From: Danxiaibacter sp048498555
Lineage (GTDB): Bacteria; Bacteroidota; Bacteroidia; Chitinophagales; Chitinophagaceae
Assembly (NCBI GenBank): GCA_048498555.1
Contig: JBEHXT010000006.1
Span: 62,001 to 126,000, forward strand
DNA length: 64,000 bases
Direction: 5' to 3'
Of the stretch, positions 50,564 to 58,071 are shown in pieces. Every line of letters starts with the position of its first letter. Position 1 is the stretch's first letter. The notes below the pieces were generated by a model. It saw nothing but the letters and a program-made list of their open reading frames with translations. It was not told where the DNA came from and made no database searches. The position numbers were made by a program, and so were the translations under genes.

Positions 50564-51334
50564 ATGTTAACAATAAAAAACTTACATGCAAATATTGACG
50601 GCAAAGAGATCCTGAAAGGTATAGACCTACAGGTAAATGCGGGAGAAGTGCATGCGATTATGGGACCGAATGGTTCTGGCAAGAGTTCTCTTGCTTCAGT
50701 ATTAGCGGGAAGAGAAAACTATGAAGTAACCGAAGGTGAAGTGTGGCTTGACGGTAAAAATGTACTGGACATGAAGCCGGAAGAACGTGCGCGAGAAGGT
50801 ATCTTCCTGGCGTTTCAGTACCCGGTGGAAATTCCGGGTGTATCCAACATCAACTTTCTTAAAACGGCACTCAGCGAAATTCGCGAATACCATAACCTTC
50901 CGCCATTAACAGCGAAAGAGTTTTTGAAGCTGACAAAAGAAAAACAACAACTGGTAGAATTTGATGCTAAGCTGGCCAACCGTTCTTTAAACGAAGGTTT
51001 TTCCGGTGGCGAGAAAAAGCGTAACGAGATCTTTCAGCTGGCAATGCTGGAGCCTAAATTGAATATCCTTGACGAGACTGACTCCGGATTGGATATTGAT
51101 GCTTTACGCGTTGTATCTAACGGTGTAAATAAATTACGTTCCGCAAACAACGCGTTTGTTTTGATTACACACTACCAGCGCTTGCTGGAATATATTGTAC
51201 CTGATGTGGTGCATGTTCTGTACGATGGAAAAATTGTAAAATCCGGCACCAAGGAACTTGCGCTTGAACTGGAAGAAAAAGGCTACGACTGGCTTAAAGA
51301 AGAAACTCCTGTTCACGCATCATCTACCCAATAA
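50564..51334 (+). CDS. sufC: Fe-S assembly ATPase SufC
   Basis: A 256-residue ABC-type ATPase of the SufBC2D complex; ATP hydrolysis opens the SufB-SufD interface for cluster assembly. Walker A is GPNGSGKSSL (about 35-44). The Q-loop lies in LAFQYPVEIPGVSN. The SufC-specific signature is NEGFSGGEKKRNEI. Walker B reads LNILDETDSGLDIDAL, and the switch histidine is in ITHYQRLL. It is soluble, with no membrane partner, as expected for this member. It is followed by sufD after 6 bases, so the two are translationally close. Confidence 0.96.
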   Translation: MLTIKNLHANIDGKEILKGIDLQVNAGEVHAIMGPNGSGKSSLASVLAGRENYEVTEGEVWLDGKNVLDMKPEERAREGIFLAFQYPVEIPGVSNINFLKTALSEIREYHNLPPLTAKEFLKLTKEKQQLVEFDAKLANRSLNEGFSGGEKKRNEIFQLAMLEPKLNILDETDSGLDIDALRVVSNGVNKLRSANNAFVLITHYQRLLEYIVPDVVHVLYDGKIVKSGTKELALELEEKGYDWLKEETPVHASSTQ

Positions 51335-51340
51335 ATTACT

Positions 51341-52681
51341 ATGGCAACACAAGTGGCAACATCTTTTTATAACAGGCTGGCAGATGAATTTGAGACGAAG
51401 CATCAGTTTACTCAGGACACTGCAGCCACTGACCGTTTAACGCAATTACGGAATAACGCATTTTCTACATTTAAAGCAAAAGGGTTTCCTTCCATAAAAG
51501 AAGAAGACTGGCGCTTTACCAACCTGGTTCCTTTTCTTGACTCCAGCTTTGATGTGCATCCCGCCGGCATTGACACCGACAGCTTGCAACAAGCGATCAA
51601 CGAACAGAAAATTCCGGGCTTGGATACATATCAGCTTGTGTTGGTGAATGGCAGCATCCGTATGGATCTGTCTGATTTACCAACGGAAGATTTGATGACT
51701 GTTCAACCGCTACGCAACATCATCAGTGAATCTTTCTTTATTGACCATATCAGCAATAACAGCCATGTTGGTGTTAATGCACTTCTCGCGTTGAACACCG
51801 CATTTTTCTCTGACGGCTATTTTGTTGAAGTGAAAAAGAACAGTGTGGTTGATAAACCGCTGCTCATTCTTCATTTATATACTTCGGATAAAGACGCATT
51901 TTTTCAGCCAAGGCATTTTATTGTGGTTAACAGGAATGCGAAAGCTGAAATTATAGAAAGAAGCGCGGGCATAAAGGATGAGACTGTTACATTAACCAAC
52001 AGCGTGCTTGAATTGCTTATTCAGGAAAATGCGCATTTGATTCATCATACAATTCAAAGCCATACCAATAACGAAAGGTGGCTTCATTACAACCATGTAG
52101 ATCAGCAACGCAACAGCCGTTATGATAATTTTACCTGTACGCTTCCCGGCGCAGACCTGGTGCGTAACAACCTGGAAATATCATTGAACGGAACTGCAAC
52201 TGAAACGCACTTATATGGTTTGTACCTGGTAGCTGATCATCAGTTAACAGACAATCATACAGCTATTCAGCATTTGCATCCATCCTGTCAGAGCAACGAA
52301 TTATACAAAGGTGTAATTATGGATACGGGTAAAGCTGTATTCAATGGAAAGGTTTTTGTTGCACAGGATGCGCAACAAACAAATGCATATCAGCAGAACA
52401 ATAATTTGTTGTTGAGCGATAAAGCGCAAGTGTATGCAAAACCTCAGCTGGAGATTTTTGCAGATGATGTAAAATGCAGCCACGGTTGTACTATCGGACA
52501 GTTTAACCCCGAATCATTGTTCTATCTGCGTTCAAGAGGCATTAGCGAAACAGCCGCAAGAAAATTGCTGGTTGAAGCATTTGCTTTTGACGTTACAGAA
52601 AAAATAGACAATGAAGCAGTTAAACAGTATGTACAACAGCTTATTTACAGCAAACTTTCTTCAGCTTCTGTAAGAGCCTAA
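51341..52681 (+). CDS. sufD: Fe-S assembly protein SufD
   Basis: A 446-residue SufD, beta-helical paralogue of SufB that binds one SufC and helps iron entry to the scaffold. The N-terminus is helical and ends in GFPSIKEEDWRFTNLVPFL. The C-terminal segment, with DVKCSHGCTIGQFNPESLFYLRSRGI and the final ARKLLVEAFAF, is conserved between SufB and SufD. AVFNGKVFVAQDAQQTNAYQQNNNLLLSDKA is the most typical SufD stretch. It lies 6 bases after sufC and 51 before sufS. Nothing is odd in length or frame. Confidence 0.95.
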   Translation: MATQVATSFYNRLADEFETKHQFTQDTAATDRLTQLRNNAFSTFKAKGFPSIKEEDWRFTNLVPFLDSSFDVHPAGIDTDSLQQAINEQKIPGLDTYQLVLVNGSIRMDLSDLPTEDLMTVQPLRNIISESFFIDHISNNSHVGVNALLALNTAFFSDGYFVEVKKNSVVDKPLLILHLYTSDKDAFFQPRHFIVVNRNAKAEIIERSAGIKDETVTLTNSVLELLIQENAHLIHHTIQSHTNNERWLHYNHVDQQRNSRYDNFTCTLPGADLVRNNLEISLNGTATETHLYGLYLVADHQLTDNHTAIQHLHPSCQSNELYKGVIMDTGKAVFNGKVFVAQDAQQTNAYQQNNNLLLSDKAQVYAKPQLEIFADDVKCSHGCTIGQFNPESLFYLRSRGISETAARKLLVEAFAFDVTEKIDNEAVKQYVQQLIYSKLSSASVRA

Positions 52682-52732
52682 GTGTGCGCTTCTGCGTAAA
52701 CAAATATTTCTAACCGTTATAACAGCTATATT

Positions 52733-53959
52733 ATGAGTGCAGGATTAAATATTGAAGAGATAAGAAAAGATTTTCCGATACTGGATGCGAAGGTTTACGG
52801 AAAAAGATTGATATACCTGGATAACGGTGCCACTTCGCAAAAGCCTGCGCAGGTACTGGAAGCGCTAGATAATTACTACAAGGAATATAACAGCAATGTG
52901 CACCGCGGTGTACACTTGCTGAGCCAGGTTGCCACAGAAGCCTACGAAGCGGCCAGAAAAAAAGTGGCTTCATTCATCAATGCGGCGCACACACATGAAG
53001 TGATTTTTACACGCGGCACCACAGAAAGCATCAATCTTGTTGCAAGCAGTTTTGGAAAACTTGCACTGAAAAAAGGTGATGAAGTGTTGATCTCTGCGAT
53101 GGAACACCACTCCAATATTGTTCCCTGGCAAATGATCTGCGAAGAAAAAGAAGCGGTATTGAAAGTAATCCCGATGAATACCAACGGAGAATTGCTGATG
53201 GATGAATTTGCTTCTTTATTAACGGATAAAGTGAAGATTGTATCTGTTACATATATTTCCAATTCGCTGGGCACTATTAATCCGGTGAAAGATATTATTG
53301 AGCAGGCGCACGCCAAAAACATTCCTGTGTTATTGGATGTGGCGCAGGCTATTCAACATGTACCAGTTGATGTGCAGGAACTGGATGTCGATTTTATTGC
53401 ATTCTCGGGACACAAATTGTATGGCCCCACGGGCATCGGTATTTTGTATGGCAAAGAAGAATGGCTGAACAAGATGCCTCCTTACCAGGGTGGCGGCGAT
53501 ATGATCAAAACCGTAACGTTTGCCAAGACGACCTACAATGAACTTCCTTACAAATTTGAAGCAGGTACACCTGACATAGCTGGCGCCATCGGACTATCCG
53601 CTGCTATAGATTATATCCACCATCTTGGAATAGAAAATATTCAGCAGGCAGAACATGAGCTCCTGAAGTATGCCATGAAGAAACTATCAGAAGTAGATGG
53701 GCTGCGTTTTATCGGCAACGCAAAGGAGCACGCAAGCTTGGTTTCTTTTCTTGTGAGAGATATTCATCCTTTCGACACAGGCGACATTCTTGATAAGCAA
53801 GGCATAGCTGTTAGAACGGGGCATCATTGTACGCAACCCGTTATGGATTTCTTTGGCATTCCGGGAACCGTTAGAGCTTCATTTGCATTTTATAATACGA
53901 AAGAAGAAGTGGATCTGCTGGCTGCGGGAATTGAGAAAGCAGTGATGATGCTGAGTTAA
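52733..53959 (+). CDS. sufS: Cysteine desulfurase SufS
   Basis: A 408-residue PLP enzyme of the class II cysteine desulfurases. It removes sulfur from cysteine to form an enzyme persulfide, which SufE collects for the scaffold. The start IRKDFPILDAKVYGKRLIYLDNGATSQKP is standard. The histidine that stacks on PLP is in MEHHSNIVPWQ, the PLP lysine in FSGHKLYGPTGIG, and the active cysteine is Cys366 in RTGHHCTQP. SufE is encoded 192 bases further on, after a repeat-containing gap. Sulfur is delivered in the cytosol. Confidence 0.96.
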   Translation: MSAGLNIEEIRKDFPILDAKVYGKRLIYLDNGATSQKPAQVLEALDNYYKEYNSNVHRGVHLLSQVATEAYEAARKKVASFINAAHTHEVIFTRGTTESINLVASSFGKLALKKGDEVLISAMEHHSNIVPWQMICEEKEAVLKVIPMNTNGELLMDEFASLLTDKVKIVSVTYISNSLGTINPVKDIIEQAHAKNIPVLLDVAQAIQHVPVDVQELDVDFIAFSGHKLYGPTGIGILYGKEEWLNKMPPYQGGGDMIKTVTFAKTTYNELPYKFEAGTPDIAGAIGLSAAIDYIHHLGIENIQQAEHELLKYAMKKLSEVDGLRFIGNAKEHASLVSFLVRDIHPFDTGDILDKQGIAVRTGHHCTQPVMDFFGIPGTVRASFAFYNTKEEVDLLAAGIEKAVMMLS

Positions 53960-54151
53960 TTGACAATGGAGAATTGAAAATTGACAATGAAATGTGCGGA
54001 TGTGCAAATACGGAAATGTGCAAATGATGAGGTGCCGCAATTCTATAATGAAGTGATGTTAAGTAGATGCAGGTCTCCGGAATATGTTTTGACTTTTTAC
54101 TTTTGACTTAACCCGGCTGAAAGCTTATAGCTAACAGCTCAAAGCATTACA
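53960..54151. repeat. Repeat-containing gap between sufS and sufE
   Basis: AATTGACAATGGAGAATTGA and further words of that family (about 53958-53992) follow the sufS stop codon immediately. TGAAAGCTTATAGCTAACAG (54118-54137) lies just before sufE. Both families also occur elsewhere in the window. Confidence 0.6.
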
Positions 54152-54592
54152 ATGACAATCAACGAACAACAGGACGAAATAATTGAAGAGTTTGACTTAT
54201 ATAGCGACTGGATGGATAAGTATGAAGCCATCATTCAGTTAGGCAAGGAGCTGCCCCTGATTGACGAGCAGTATAAAACGGATGATAACCTGATTAAAGG
54301 TTGCCAGTCGCGGGTATGGCTACATTCTGAATACAACAATGGTAAAGTATTTTTTACTGCAGATAGCGATGCTGTGATTACAAAGGGGTTGATCAGTATG
54401 GTGATAAAGGTTTTATCGGAGCATACACCTAAAGAGATTGCTGATTCAGACTTGTACTTTGTAAATGCAATTGGTTTGAATAGTCACCTTTCCCCTACGC
54501 GCTCTAACGGATTACTTTCTATGCTGAAGCAGATGAAAGCTTATGCCGTTGCTTACCAGGTAAAAGAATTAAACACACAAAATAACGGTTAA
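54152..54592 (+). CDS. sufE: Sulfur acceptor protein SufE
   Basis: A 146-residue SufE. It accepts persulfide sulfur from SufS on a single cysteine, Cys51 in LIKGCQSRVWL, and hands it to SufB. The helix before it (DWMDKYEAIIQLGKELPLID) and the GLISMVIKVLSEHTPKEI segment are typical, as is the end LSPTRSNGLLSMLKQMK. Length matches the family. sufT follows after 2 bases, so they form a coupled pair at the end of the operon. Confidence 0.94.
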   Translation: MTINEQQDEIIEEFDLYSDWMDKYEAIIQLGKELPLIDEQYKTDDNLIKGCQSRVWLHSEYNNGKVFFTADSDAVITKGLISMVIKVLSEHTPKEIADSDLYFVNAIGLNSHLSPTRSNGLLSMLKQMKAYAVAYQVKELNTQNNG

Positions 54593-54594
54593 TT

Positions 54595-54894
54595 ATGTTG
54601 AGAGATAAAGTTGAAGAGGCATTGCGCACCGTTTACGATCCTGAGATACCGGTAAACGTGTATGATCTTGGATTGGTGTATAAAATACAGATTGAAGACA
54701 ACAATACCGTTGCCGTTACCATGACGTTGACCGCACCTGCCTGCCCTGCAGCCAATGAAATTATTTTTGATGCAGAAGCAAAGATCCGTGCGATTGAAGA
54801 AGTGAACGATGTGCATATTCACCTGGTATTTGATCCGCCATGGGATAAGGAGATGATGAGTGAAGAGGCAAAGCTGGAATTGGGATGGCTGTGA
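54595..54894 (+). CDS. sufT: SufT/DUF59 iron-sulfur assembly factor
   Basis: A 99-residue protein of the MIP18 (DUF59) family, the usual last gene of suf operons in this phylum. It helps mature Fe-S proteins when demand is high. The core YDPEIPVNVYDLGLVYKI and the segment MTLTAPACPAANEI, with its conserved cysteine, are diagnostic; VHIHLVFDPPWDKEMMSEEAKLELG closes the fold. It is 2 bases after sufE. No Mrp ATPase domain is fused. Confidence 0.93.
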   Translation: MLRDKVEEALRTVYDPEIPVNVYDLGLVYKIQIEDNNTVAVTMTLTAPACPAANEIIFDAEAKIRAIEEVNDVHIHLVFDPPWDKEMMSEEAKLELGWL

Positions 54895-55500
54895 TAGCTG
54901 TCAGCTTTCAGCTATCAGCTGATTGAAGCGGATAAGCGATGATTATTTTCGAAAGCTATATTTTAAAGTAGTTTCCGCGTGGCTGTTGCCGCGCGGTTTT
55001 GTTTTATAGCCTTTGGGTGATTTTGAATGCCTGCAAATCATTTAGTGTCCGCTCCGTGCAGGCTCCAGGCTGCGTGGTTTTATTCTATCGCCTCCGGCGA
55101 TTTTATTATCGCTGTAAGCGATATGGTAAGGCTGCAAAGCCTGGAGGCAACAGTGCTTTCTTTCTATGTTCTTTTGGCTTGATCCAAAAGAACCAAAAGA
55201 TCAAGGCAAACCCGATGCCTACGTCCCCACAATTCTGTTGGGACCACTCCACGCCTCTCCAAAGTGCAACTTGCATTATTTTATTTCACCACGTTTTACT
55301 TCTTTTATTAATCAACCACTCAGGCTCTACCCCTACTATTGCCGGAACACAATAGGGGTGTATCAACATTATTTTCCGTAGCTCCTCAGCCGTTCACTGC
55401 ATTCAGCCAGTAAAAGAAAAACGCGGTGCTGCACCTTCGTACCTCGTAATTCGTACTTTCCTCAACATCGTACATCTAAAATCGTACATCATACATGGAA
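54895..55500. other. Repeat-rich region between convergent suf and SDR genes
   Basis: No gene is seen in 606 bases. From left to right it holds TAGCTGTCAGCTTTCAGCT words (54896-54922), two hairpins ATCGCC-tcc-GGCGAT (55087-55101) and TATCGCT-gta-AGCGATA (55107-55123), the inverted GCATCGGG repeat (55168-55219), a CACGCCTCTCC block (55251) and inverted GTACGATGT-family words (55436-55497). Open frames here are made of repeat sequence. Confidence 0.6.
55168..55219 (-). repeat. GCATCGGGTTTGCCTTGATC repeat, copy 2 (inverted)
   Basis: On the minus strand it reads GGCATCGGGTTTGCC, then TTGATCTTTTGGTTC and on to CAAAAGAAC, almost identical to 46361-46412. It encloses the same GGATCAAGCC-looped hairpin. 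Confidence 0.8.
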
Positions 55501-56223
55501 TCACGGCAATTTCGCAACCAGCTTCTCAGGCATCAATCTTAAAATATGATAAATCATCTTCCACTTAAATCCGGGTACTATGGTGAATTGATTGCCTGCA
55601 TCTACTACAGCCTTCGCGATAAAAGAAGGTTCTAGCATAAGAGATTCAGGAAGATCTAAGCCCGCCGTCATTTTACTGCGGATATATCCTGCAACAACAA
55701 CGTTGACCTTTATCTTCCTTGAAAAAAGATATTGACGCATACCGGCAAGGTATTGCGTGAAAGCCGATTTGGTGCTGCCATAGATAAAATTGCTTTTGCG
55801 CCCGCGAACGCCCGATAAAGAGGATAGTCCAATGATCCTTTCAAGCTGTTTATTAGACAGATCCATTGCAATAATATTCAGGATGGAAACAGCTCCGCAA
55901 TAGTGCACTTTCATCATTTGAAAGCTCCCTTCCCAATTGCGCAACGCCTCTTCATTGTTCTTCAGAAAGCCCGCAGCATATACAACAATATGGGGTTTTG
56001 CAGGCAGCGCATTGTAGAATTGTTGATGACTGTCAAAATCCACTGCATCAAAATACAGAATGGTTACTTTGTTCCTATCGATATTTCGTTGAGCAACAAA
56101 CTCGTGCAATGCGGCTGTATTGCGTGAAGCCGCTATAACATAATCACCAGCGTTTGTATATTGTTGAATGCACTCTTTGGCTACATCCGAATTTGCACCG
56201 AGAATGAGAATTGTTTTATTCAT
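55501..56223 (-). CDS. Short-chain dehydrogenase/reductase
   Basis: A 240-residue SDR oxidoreductase. The NAD(P)-binding start is ILILGANSDVAKECIQQYTNAG, a variant of TGxxxGIG with the GANSDVA form found in DprE2-like and related reductases. The NAG-like structural motif is YAAGFLKNNE, the catalytic serine lies in GLSSLSGVRGR, and Tyr/Lys are in YGSTKSAFTQYL. The C-terminus (FKWKMIYHILRLMPEKLV) is amphipathic and may sit on the membrane. DprE2 makes an arabinose donor in actinobacteria; here the substrate is not determined. It converges with sufT and has no partner gene. Confidence 0.88.
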   Translation of the reverse strand: MNKTILILGANSDVAKECIQQYTNAGDYVIAASRNTAALHEFVAQRNIDRNKVTILYFDAVDFDSHQQFYNALPAKPHIVVYAAGFLKNNEEALRNWEGSFQMMKVHYCGAVSILNIIAMDLSNKQLERIIGLSSLSGVRGRKSNFIYGSTKSAFTQYLAGMRQYLFSRKIKVNVVVAGYIRSKMTAGLDLPESLMLEPSFIAKAVVDAGNQFTIVPGFKWKMIYHILRLMPEKLVAKLP

Positions 56224-56391
56224 GAAGATTAAAAGTAGTTGGGTAAAAATAAGCCTTTAAAGCCAGCGTGATAAAATCATTCGCTCTCTTTTCCTTTATA
56301 TACCGACCTTCCCTACATAAAACTGGCGAAACAATTGAGGGTAACTAGCAGTGAGCCGGTTAAGATGCATCTCGATTTAAACCGAACAACG

Positions 56392-57816
56392 ATGAACACA
56401 AAAATAAACGGTGCGGACCTTTTATCCATTGGTTTTAAAGAAGGCCCATTATTGGGTTTAGCACTTGATATTGCTACAACAAAATTTAAAGAAAAGAAAA
56501 AGAAAGCCATACTTGCCATCATGAAAAAAGCAAAGGAATACCCTGAAAACTTTTTGGATGACGAGATAATAGAGCCGCTTGCAAAAGCAATGATTGAAGA
56601 AGCCAATGCACCAAAAGACGAAACAATTCAGTTGATATGCAATCCAGTTGATTATACGATTTACGGCGCTGCATTTATTGAGGAAGGCGCAAGAAAACAA
56701 ATGGACACAGCCATGAAACTCCCTGTAACTTTCGCGGGCGCTTTAATGCCAGACGCACATCAGGGTTATGGCCTGCCAATCGGTGGTGTGCTCGCAACAA
56801 AAAATGCGGTCATACCATATGGTGTTGGCGTTGATATTGGATGCAGAATGGCGCTCACCATTTTTGATATTCCTGAACAATACTTTCATCAAAACATTGC
56901 CAAATACAAACGCGAGCTGATTGCGCAGACAAAATTCGGCGCGGGCAACGGCTTTCAGGGCAAAGAAAAAGTCGATCACGCCGTGCTGGACAGAAAGGAA
57001 TTCAACCTTACTCCATTTCTAAAACAGTTGCACGACAAAGCTTATGCGCAGTTGGGAACCTCTGGCGGCGGCAACCATTTTGTAGAATGGGGAATGATTG
57101 AATTCAACCAGCGCGATGAAATACTGAACATCGATAAAGGCAAATACCTGGCACTGCTTTCTCATTCCGGATCAAGAGGGCTCGGAGCCACGATTGCCGG
57201 GTATTACACCAAACTGGCAAAGGACCTCTGTAAACTTCCGGGTGAAGCGAAGAATCTCGCATACTTTGATATGAACACAGCCGAAGGGTTGGAGTACTGG
57301 CTGGCCATGAACCTTGCCGGAGATTATGCATCCGCCTGCCACGAAATCATTCATCAGAAAATGATTAAAGCAATCGGCGGCAGCGTGCTTGCAAAAGTGG
57401 AAAATCATCACAACTTTGCCTGGAAAGAAATGCATAATGGCGAAGAAGTTATTGTACACCGCAAAGGTGCAACGCCTGCAGGCAAAAGTGTTCTGGGCAT
57501 CATCCCTGGTTCAATGACTGCTCCCGGTTTCCTCGTTCGCGGAAAGGGTGAAGCACATTCTATCAACTCAGCATCACATGGCGCAGGCAGGCAAATGAGC
57601 CGTACTGCAGCGATTAAAAACATCACCAAAGAGCAAATGAATGCTGTGCTAAAACAACATGATGTAATGCTAATCGGCGCAGGACTGGATGAGGCGCCCA
57701 TGGCATATAAAGACATCAACAACGTAATGGCTGCGCAGACTGAACTGGTTGATGTTGTTGCAAAATTCACACCTAAAATTGTGCAAATGGCTGATGATGG
57801 AAGTAGGGAAGATTGA
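56392..57816 (+). CDS. rtcB: RNA-splicing ligase RtcB
   Basis: A 474-residue GTP- and Mn-dependent RNA ligase. It joins 2',3'-cyclic phosphate or 3'-phosphate ends to 5'-hydroxyl ends in tRNA or damaged RNA. I start at the ATG at 56392 (MNTKINGADLLSIGF); two upstream starts in frame (56335 TTG, 56365 ATG) are less typical. Metal and nucleotide motifs are all present: DAHQGYGLPIGGV, GVDIGCRMA with the metal cysteine, GTSGGGNHFVEWG, LSHSGSRGLGA and the guanylylated histidine in SASHGAGRQMSR. No release factor H, RtcA or RtcR gene accompanies it. Confidence 0.95.
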   Translation: MNTKINGADLLSIGFKEGPLLGLALDIATTKFKEKKKKAILAIMKKAKEYPENFLDDEIIEPLAKAMIEEANAPKDETIQLICNPVDYTIYGAAFIEEGARKQMDTAMKLPVTFAGALMPDAHQGYGLPIGGVLATKNAVIPYGVGVDIGCRMALTIFDIPEQYFHQNIAKYKRELIAQTKFGAGNGFQGKEKVDHAVLDRKEFNLTPFLKQLHDKAYAQLGTSGGGNHFVEWGMIEFNQRDEILNIDKGKYLALLSHSGSRGLGATIAGYYTKLAKDLCKLPGEAKNLAYFDMNTAEGLEYWLAMNLAGDYASACHEIIHQKMIKAIGGSVLAKVENHHNFAWKEMHNGEEVIVHRKGATPAGKSVLGIIPGSMTAPGFLVRGKGEAHSINSASHGAGRQMSRTAAIKNITKEQMNAVLKQHDVMLIGAGLDEAPMAYKDINNVMAAQTELVDVVAKFTPKIVQMADDGSRED

Positions 57817-57903
57817 ACAATATAATTAACCAATAGTGACTAGTTGGATAAGAAATCCGGACTACTTACTTCAACAAAAGAAGAAGCATTTTTCAACCGC
57901 CGA

Positions 57904-57956
57904 GGTTCGTGTCTCACGAACCATGGTGGTTGAAATAGTGTTTCGTGAGACACGAA
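57904..57956. repeat. TTCGTG/CACGAA palindrome, copies 2 and 3
   Basis: GGTTCGTG-TCT-CACGAACC (57904-57922) and TTCGTG-AGA-CACGAA (57942-57956), each followed by CATGG or CCATGG. They match 46188-46202. The 255-base gap between rtcB and the permease has no credible gene. Confidence 0.65.
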
Positions 57957-58071
57957 CCATGGCACCAGATTCGCCATCACCACCAACAATACATCAAGTA
58001 TTCTTTGCATTTTATGTAAAACGCATAGCAGCTGCTTTATATCAAACCAATTTTGAGAAAAATCCCAGCGA

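Noticed and set aside
54999..55355. 118-codon frame after sufT
   Set aside because: It consists of repeat families (double hairpin and GCATCGGG element) and has no coding character.
57408..57833. 141-codon frame antisense to the rtcB end
   Set aside because: It overlaps the conserved RtcB active-site region and has no domain.
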